Origin: Tethya wilhelma
Taxonomy: Eukaryota > Porifera > Demospongiae > Tethyida > Tethyidae
Direction: 5' to 3'
Assembly: GCA_964030475.1 (NCBI GenBank)
Contig: CAXIPT010000013.1
Location: forward strand, 810,678-874,677
Length of the DNA stretch: 64,000 nucleotides
In this document: positions 59,150 through 64,000 of the stretch, piece after piece
Layout of the letters: every line of letters starts with the position of its first letter
Numbering within the stretch: position 1 is the stretch's first letter
Made by a program: the position numbers and the translations under genes
Notes under the pieces: generated by a model
Told to the model about the DNA's origin: nothing
The model's database searches: none
Seen by the model: only the letters and a program-made list of their open reading frames with translations

Positions 59150-60586
59150 TTAGGGTACAGGTTCATAGTCAGACCTTCCTCCTCCCCGTCCAGCTGCCTT
59201 CATACAAGGACTAATGGTGAACATAAATCCTTCCTGAGAGAGAGAGAGAAATGGTAAGTGGGTTAGTTCATAACTGCCGACGCCCGTCACATTAATTTTT
59301 GTTGGCACTACCTTTATCAATCCAGGGAGGGCTATCCAGAATATTTTATTAGGAATGATGTCACTGCCAGTAGCATTGAATTTCACCTTCATAATGACTG
59401 CTCCAACGATGAAGTATGTCACCAATCCACCAATGAGACTGCAACAATAATTATTATTGTAAAATGAAATCCTTGACTAACTTGGTGAGAGCTAATGTAC
59501 AATGTCATGTAGGCTCACCCAATAATAAGGACAATGCCGATGATCCCAGCTGCCACGCCTCCTCCTCCCCCCGTATGCCCACCACCACCTTTACACCCGC
59601 CAGGACAGACATGACAAGAACTTAAATGAAATACCTAGGTGACAAAAAACAAAACTTTACATGACACCATTGTGTGGGTTTATTGCTGTAACACCAGCTG
59701 AAGTAAAATCATACATAATTCAAGATGACTCCCGAGTCTCCATCAGTGGTGATCTGTTCCTTGCCATCTTCAAGAGAGTGTTCACACATAAGATACACAT
59801 AACTCTCTCTGAAAGAGACAACCCAAATAAGATCAAAATCACTCTCATGAGTCAGACCTGGGACCTAGTTAGACTAGCTGACATTACAGCTATAGGATCT
59901 CAAACCAGTCACATAGCTATCATCCATTGCAACAATGCAGATGTTACATCATGTATACCCCACCTTGTACTGCCACTGTTTTCATCGTATGCAGTATAGT
60001 AGACATAAGGAGTGTTATCTGTGTCAATCCACATCTGCTCTGTCCCTGCGTCTGCTATCTGATAGGAGGTTGAGGGGTCTGAGTTGGATGTTTGGCAAAT
60101 CTGAAGGAAAAAGTGTTTCAATTGCATTGGTAATTAGTAATGTAGCAAAATCTATATTCTGAGCTTACAAAAGCATTTGCACACCCTCCGTTGTCAGAGT
60201 AGAAGGTAGAGCAAGGGTTGTAGTCGTACACATAGTCATTAGGATCAGGACCAATATCTTTAAATCTATATTTGGTACACATTGAGATCAAGTTAATCAC
60301 ATCCCTATAAAATAAATTGCTAGTCTACAACTGATCAAATTTGCTAGCTGGATTAGGTCCATCCTTAGCACGATGACATTGTGCGTTGTCAAGTTTGCAG
60401 TGTTTACCTTGGAGATCCAGAATTTGAAAGCGGAGTGAGATCAATTTTCCCCGAGCCGTCTGGGAGATCACATGAGCAACTCGGTCCTGCTGAAATATCA
60501 CATTGCGTTCCAGTTGGATCGGCCAAGCAGCCAAGAAGCAGCGATAGTAGTACAAAGCTTGCTGTAGCCGTAGTATACATTTTCAT
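59150..60586 (-). CDS. MRH-like (mannose-6-phosphate receptor/ATG27-like) membrane protein A
   Basis: Predicted type I single-pass protein. Exons (minus): 60586-60408, 60265-60169, 60100-59964, 59808-59715, 59634-59519, 59438-59312, 59233-59150; 277 residues. Signal peptide (FVLLSLLLGCLADPTG), then a Cys-containing lumenal domain (SGKIDLTPL, GPDPNDYVYDYNPCST, DAGTEQMWIDTDNTPYVYY, STRESYVYLMCE) and a second Cys pair (SSCHVCPGGC). A Gly-rich hinge precedes the TM helix (VAAGIIGIVLIIGLIGGLV). The tail keeps KVKFNATGSDIIPNKIFW and ends SDYEPVP. The Cys pattern and the R-E-S-V-L-C strand suggest an MRH fold as in CD-MPR and ATG27, used in Golgi-lysosome or autophagy trafficking; this is an inference. 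Copy A differs from B and C at its C-terminus. Confidence 0.75.
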
Positions 60587-60761
60587 AATCTGGATATCTT
60601 GTACACGCCCTCTTTCAGTTAGTTTACCCAAATAACTACTAGCTCTGCCCAACCGGAAATCATGTGATGCAGCCCCTCCCCCCAATTTATAGCGCAAAAA
60701 TTTGATCATTGTTAATATTGTGGACATCACAAAGATAAATAACATATAAATAAATAACAGT

Positions 60762-62080
60762 CTATTTTGCTTCTTGGTATCCCTGTCTACCACGAGCAGC
60801 TTTGACACACGGGCTGACCACAAACAGACACCCATCCTGTGAAATGTACAGTAAAACATGGTTTATGAATAACTGGTAACTGTACACATTCTCACAGAAA
60901 TTTGTATGTTTTTTTGTACCTTTATCAATCCAGGAAGGGCTATCCAGAATACTTTATTAGGAATGATGTCACTACCAGCTGCATTGAAATTCACCTTCAT
61001 AACGACTGCTCCAACAATGAAGTAGGTCACCAACCCACCAATGACACTGCAACAACATTATCATCAACCAGTTTATGGTGAGAGAGGAACCATTAATGCA
61101 CTGGCCTACCCTATGATGAGGACAATGCCAATGATCCCAGCTGCCACACCTCCTCCCCCTCCACTATCCCCACCATGGGAGCCACACCCATCAGGACACA
61201 CATGGCAAGAACTTAAATGAAACACCTATAAAATAATTATAAAATTAATAGAATGACAAAAATAACGATATTGTATAAAGCTTTGACTGTCAATATAACA
61301 TAATATTATACCTTGTATGACTATTGCAATATTATGTCATGTACTTACATAAGTCAGTGTTACTACCGAGTCTCCGTCAGTAGTGATCACCTCCTGGCCA
61401 TCTTTTAAAGACTGATCGCAATTTAGATAAACAAAACTCTCCCTTTAGAACAAAGGATTAATGCCATAATTATGAGACTGCACATGCATCACAGATTTGA
61501 AGTGAACTTACTAGAATCAAAAGTTGAAAATAAATAAACGATACAATTCCTACCTAGTGTCTCCAGTGATGGGATCTTGAGCAGTATAGTAAGCGTAAGG
61601 TGTGTTATCTGTGTCAATCCACATCTGCTCTGTCCCTGCGTCTGCTATCTGATTAGAATGAGAAGGATTATCGCTTGGAGTTTGACAAACCTAGACAAAT
61701 AACAACAAAAAAGTATGCAACGAGAATTTACAAAAGCTAGTAACCTAACATACATAGGCAGACTGGCAAAGTCCATTCTCTGAGTTAAAGGTGGAACAAG
61801 GATTGTAGTCATATAAGAAGTTGTTAGGATCTGGTCCAATGGATGAGAAGCTGCACACAAGCTTAAAATAATCATTAAAAAAATTTCAGCAGAACCAACG
61901 TACCTACCCTGGTTGCCCATTTTTTGAAAAATGAGACAGATCAATTTTCCCCGAGCCGTCTGGAAGATCACACACGCAACTCGGTCCTGCTGAAACTGGA
62001 CATTGTGTTCCAGTTGGATCGGCGGAGCAGCCAAGAAGCAGTGACAATAGCAAGCTGGTTGAGAAGACTAGAAACAACAT
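60762..62080 (-). CDS. MRH-like membrane protein B
   Basis: Tandem paralogue of A with the same seven-exon layout: 62080-61908, 61850-61754, 61690-61554, 61442-61349, 61225-61110, 61046-60920, 60836-60762; 272 residues. Signal peptide (FSTSLLLSLLLGCSADPTG), lumenal blocks SGKIDLSHF, GPDPNNFLYDYNPCST, DTDNTPYAYYTAQDP, RESFVYLNCDQSLKDG, the CHVCPDGC pair, Gly-rich hinge and TM helix. The C-terminal exon reads DGCLFVVSPCVKAARGRQGY. Internal exon lengths (97, 137, 94, 116, 127) equal those of A and C. The lumenal Tyr cluster is less complete (AYYTAQ) than in C. Role as for A, inferred. Confidence 0.75.
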
Positions 62081-62244
62081 GATTTAATACATGTCACAAT
62101 TTAAGTTCTTTTGTTTGGAATCTGATATGATGGAGCGCTCTACACTCACGTGATCCAGCCCCTCCTACGTCTACTAGTCTGATTGTAGTGCTTTATTTTA
62201 ATACAAACACGCACATAATCAATGGAGAGCTATGTAACAGTTTA

Positions 62245-63497
62245 TTATTTTGCTTCTTGATATCCCTGTCTACCACGAGCAGCTTTGACACACGGGCTAA
62301 CCACAAACAGACACCCATCCTGTGAAATGTACAGCAAAAACAAAATTTTATGAATAACTTAACTGGTAACTGTACATTAAATTTGTGTTTTATTGTACCT
62401 TTATCAATCCAGGAACGGCTATCCAGAATATTTTATTAGGAATGATGTCACTACCAGCTGCATTGAATTTCACCTTCATAATGACTGCTCCAACAATGAA
62501 GTACGTCACCAATCCACCAATGATGCTGCAACAATATTATCATCAACCAGTCTATGGTGAGAGAGGAACCATTAATGCACTGGCCTACCCTATGATGAGG
62601 ACAATGCCAATGATCCCAGCTGCCACACCTCCTCCCCCTCCACTATCCCCACCATGGGAGCCACACCCACCAGGACACACATGACAAGAACTTAAATGAA
62701 ACATCTATAAAATAATTATTTGCAGAATGACAAAAAAAACAAACAAACTACTTTGACTGTCAACATAATTAATACAGAAATCTTAATACTAACTTACATA
62801 GGTCAGTGGAACTGCCGAGTCTCCATCAGTAGTTATCACCTCCTGGCCATCTTTCAAAGACTGATCACAATTAAGATAAACAAAACTCTCCCTGAAATGA
62901 TCGGTATGCAACGTAAAACTGTATTTTGTTGTCACAGATTTGAAGTGAACTTAATTAGCATGATACCTAGTGTTTCCTGTGTTGTAATCATATCCAGTAT
63001 AGTAGACATAAGGAGTGTTATCCGTGTCAATCCAAATCTGCTCTGTCCCTGCGTCTGCTATCTGATATGACTGGGAAGGATCATCACTTGCAGTTTGACA
63101 GATCTACAAAAAACAAAACAAACAAAGATGCAATAAGAGTATTACACTAATAATGTTTCATACATAGATGGCTTGGCATCCTCCATTCACTGTGTCAAAG
63201 GTGGAACAAGGATTGTAGTCGTATAAGAAGTTATTGGGATCTGGTCCAACCGATGGAAAGCTGCACACAAACTTATATCTGAGATTATCTGACCTATTAG
63301 CAAATTTCAGCAGCACCAACATACCCTGGTTCCCCATTTTTCGAAAATGGCGTGAGATCAATTTTTCCAGAGCCGTCTGGAAGTTCACACGCGCAACTGG
63401 GTCCTGCTGTATATGGACATTGTGTTCCAGTTGGATCGGCCGAGCAGCCGAGGAGCCGTGACAGCAATAGTAAGCTTGTAGACAAGAGGTAAAACAT
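62245..63497 (-). CDS. MRH-like membrane protein C
   Basis: Third tandem copy, 272 residues: 63497-63325, 63260-63164, 63103-62967, 62891-62798, 62704-62589, 62525-62399, 62319-62245. Blocks: signal STSLLLLSRLLGCSADPTG, SGKIDLTPFSKNG, GPDPNNFLYDYNPCST, QIADAGTEQIWIDTDN, YVYYTGYDYNTGNTRESF, CHVCPGGC, TM helix and the same C-terminus as B. Several introns and intergenic segments are also alike between B and C (for example around 60900-61150 and 62380-62640), suggesting recent duplication of this pair. Role inferred as for A. Confidence 0.75.
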
Positions 63498-63725
63498 GTC
63501 CGATGTCAGTTTGTTTTAGACTCACGTGACCCAGCCCCACCCACGTCACTAATGTAACACTTCATTGGAGGCGGATCAAGAGTAGGACAATAGCATTGTG
63601 CGTGTGACAGCCCCTCTCACTTCATCGAAGATGCGATAGATTGTGGATACATAGACTCACAGTTAACACTTAATTACAACAAGCACATACATAGTATATT
63701 CACTACACAATATAGCTATCACAGT

Positions 63726-64000
63726 TTATTTTGCTTCTTGGTATCCCTGTCTACCACGAGCAGCTTTGACACACGGGCTAACCACAAACAGACACCCATC
63801 CTAGAATCATAAAACAAAATTTAAATATGAATTATTGCAGTTAATGCTAATTAGTGATCAGATGTGATAGTAAGTCATTTACCTTTATTAAACTGGGCAG
63901 TGAAATCCAGAATGTCTTATTAGGAATGATGTCGCTGCCAGCTGCATTGAATTTGACCTTCATAATGATTGCTCCAATGATGAAGTACACAATAAGTGCA
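63726..64000 (-). CDS. MRH-like membrane protein D, 3' end only (cut by the window edge)
   Basis: The last exon 63800-63726 encodes a C-terminus identical to that of B and C (DGCLFVVSPCVKAARGRQGY...). The preceding exon (63883 to beyond 64000) encodes the end of the TM helix and KVKFNAAGSDIIPNKTFW. Phase and layout match the other copies. The rest lies outside the window. Confidence 0.8.

Overview
The window is nuclear DNA of an animal, most likely a sponge (inference). The genes have many introns (median well under 1 kb) with GT-AG ends. They include animal-specific families: afadin, a caspase, a Death-domain protein, STK40, C2H2 zinc-finger proteins and a GPR157-like receptor. Domain content looks early-branching: the afadin has no PDZ domain, and a ROC/COR-like GTPase is joined to a Death domain. 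The DNA is very rich in CA/TG and CT/GA microsatellites. It carries one 242-base N gap and three isolated Ns, so it is a draft assembly.

Layout. 1-8.3 kb: an importin-alpha gene on the minus strand, disturbed by a 1.83-kb tandem duplication and by a penultimate-type exon lying on the opposite strand. 8.5-11.7 kb: RMI1 (+), head-to-head with importin. 12.1-25.5 kb: afadin (+). 25.6-29.6 kb: a Rab-like/ROC-COR-like/Death protein (+). 29.8-30.6 kb: eIF1A (-). 31.1-34.8 kb: STK40-type pseudokinase, C-terminal part (-). 36.5-36.7 kb: an orphan first exon (-). 37.0-39.1 kb: the 5' part of IFT88 (+). 40.3-47.9 kb: tomosyn/STXBP5 (+), without its first exons and with a gap. 48.2-49.8 kb: two divergent paralogous small membrane proteins. 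50.0-51.5 kb: a GPR157-like seven-pass receptor (-). 51.8-53.1 kb: a caspase (-). 53.3-58.5 kb: two related C2H2 zinc-finger genes (-). 59.1-64.0 kb: a tandem array of four secreted/membrane MRH-like (mannose-6-phosphate-receptor/ATG27-like) genes (-), the fourth cut by the window edge.

The genes do not form one pathway. Several pairs are local duplicates (zinc fingers, PH-like membrane proteins, the MRH-like array), and several neighbours share short divergent promoters (importin/RMI1 168 bp, orphan exon/IFT88 341 bp, PH-like pair 412 bp). Exon models were built by hand from GT-AG boundaries, reading phase and remembered family sequence, and every listed junction keeps frame. UTRs were not defined.

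The most unusual signals are four. First, a predicted protein fuses a degenerate Rab-like GTPase to a ROC/COR-like GTPase and a Death domain. Second, microsatellites sit at splice sites with strand polarity, GT-rich after donors and AC- or CT-rich before acceptors. Third, the afadin lacks a PDZ domain. Fourth, the MRH-like genes form a tandem array. Truncated genes beside isolated Ns (IFT88, STK40, tomosyn) and the inverted importin exon point to assembly joins that should be verified before biology is inferred from them.
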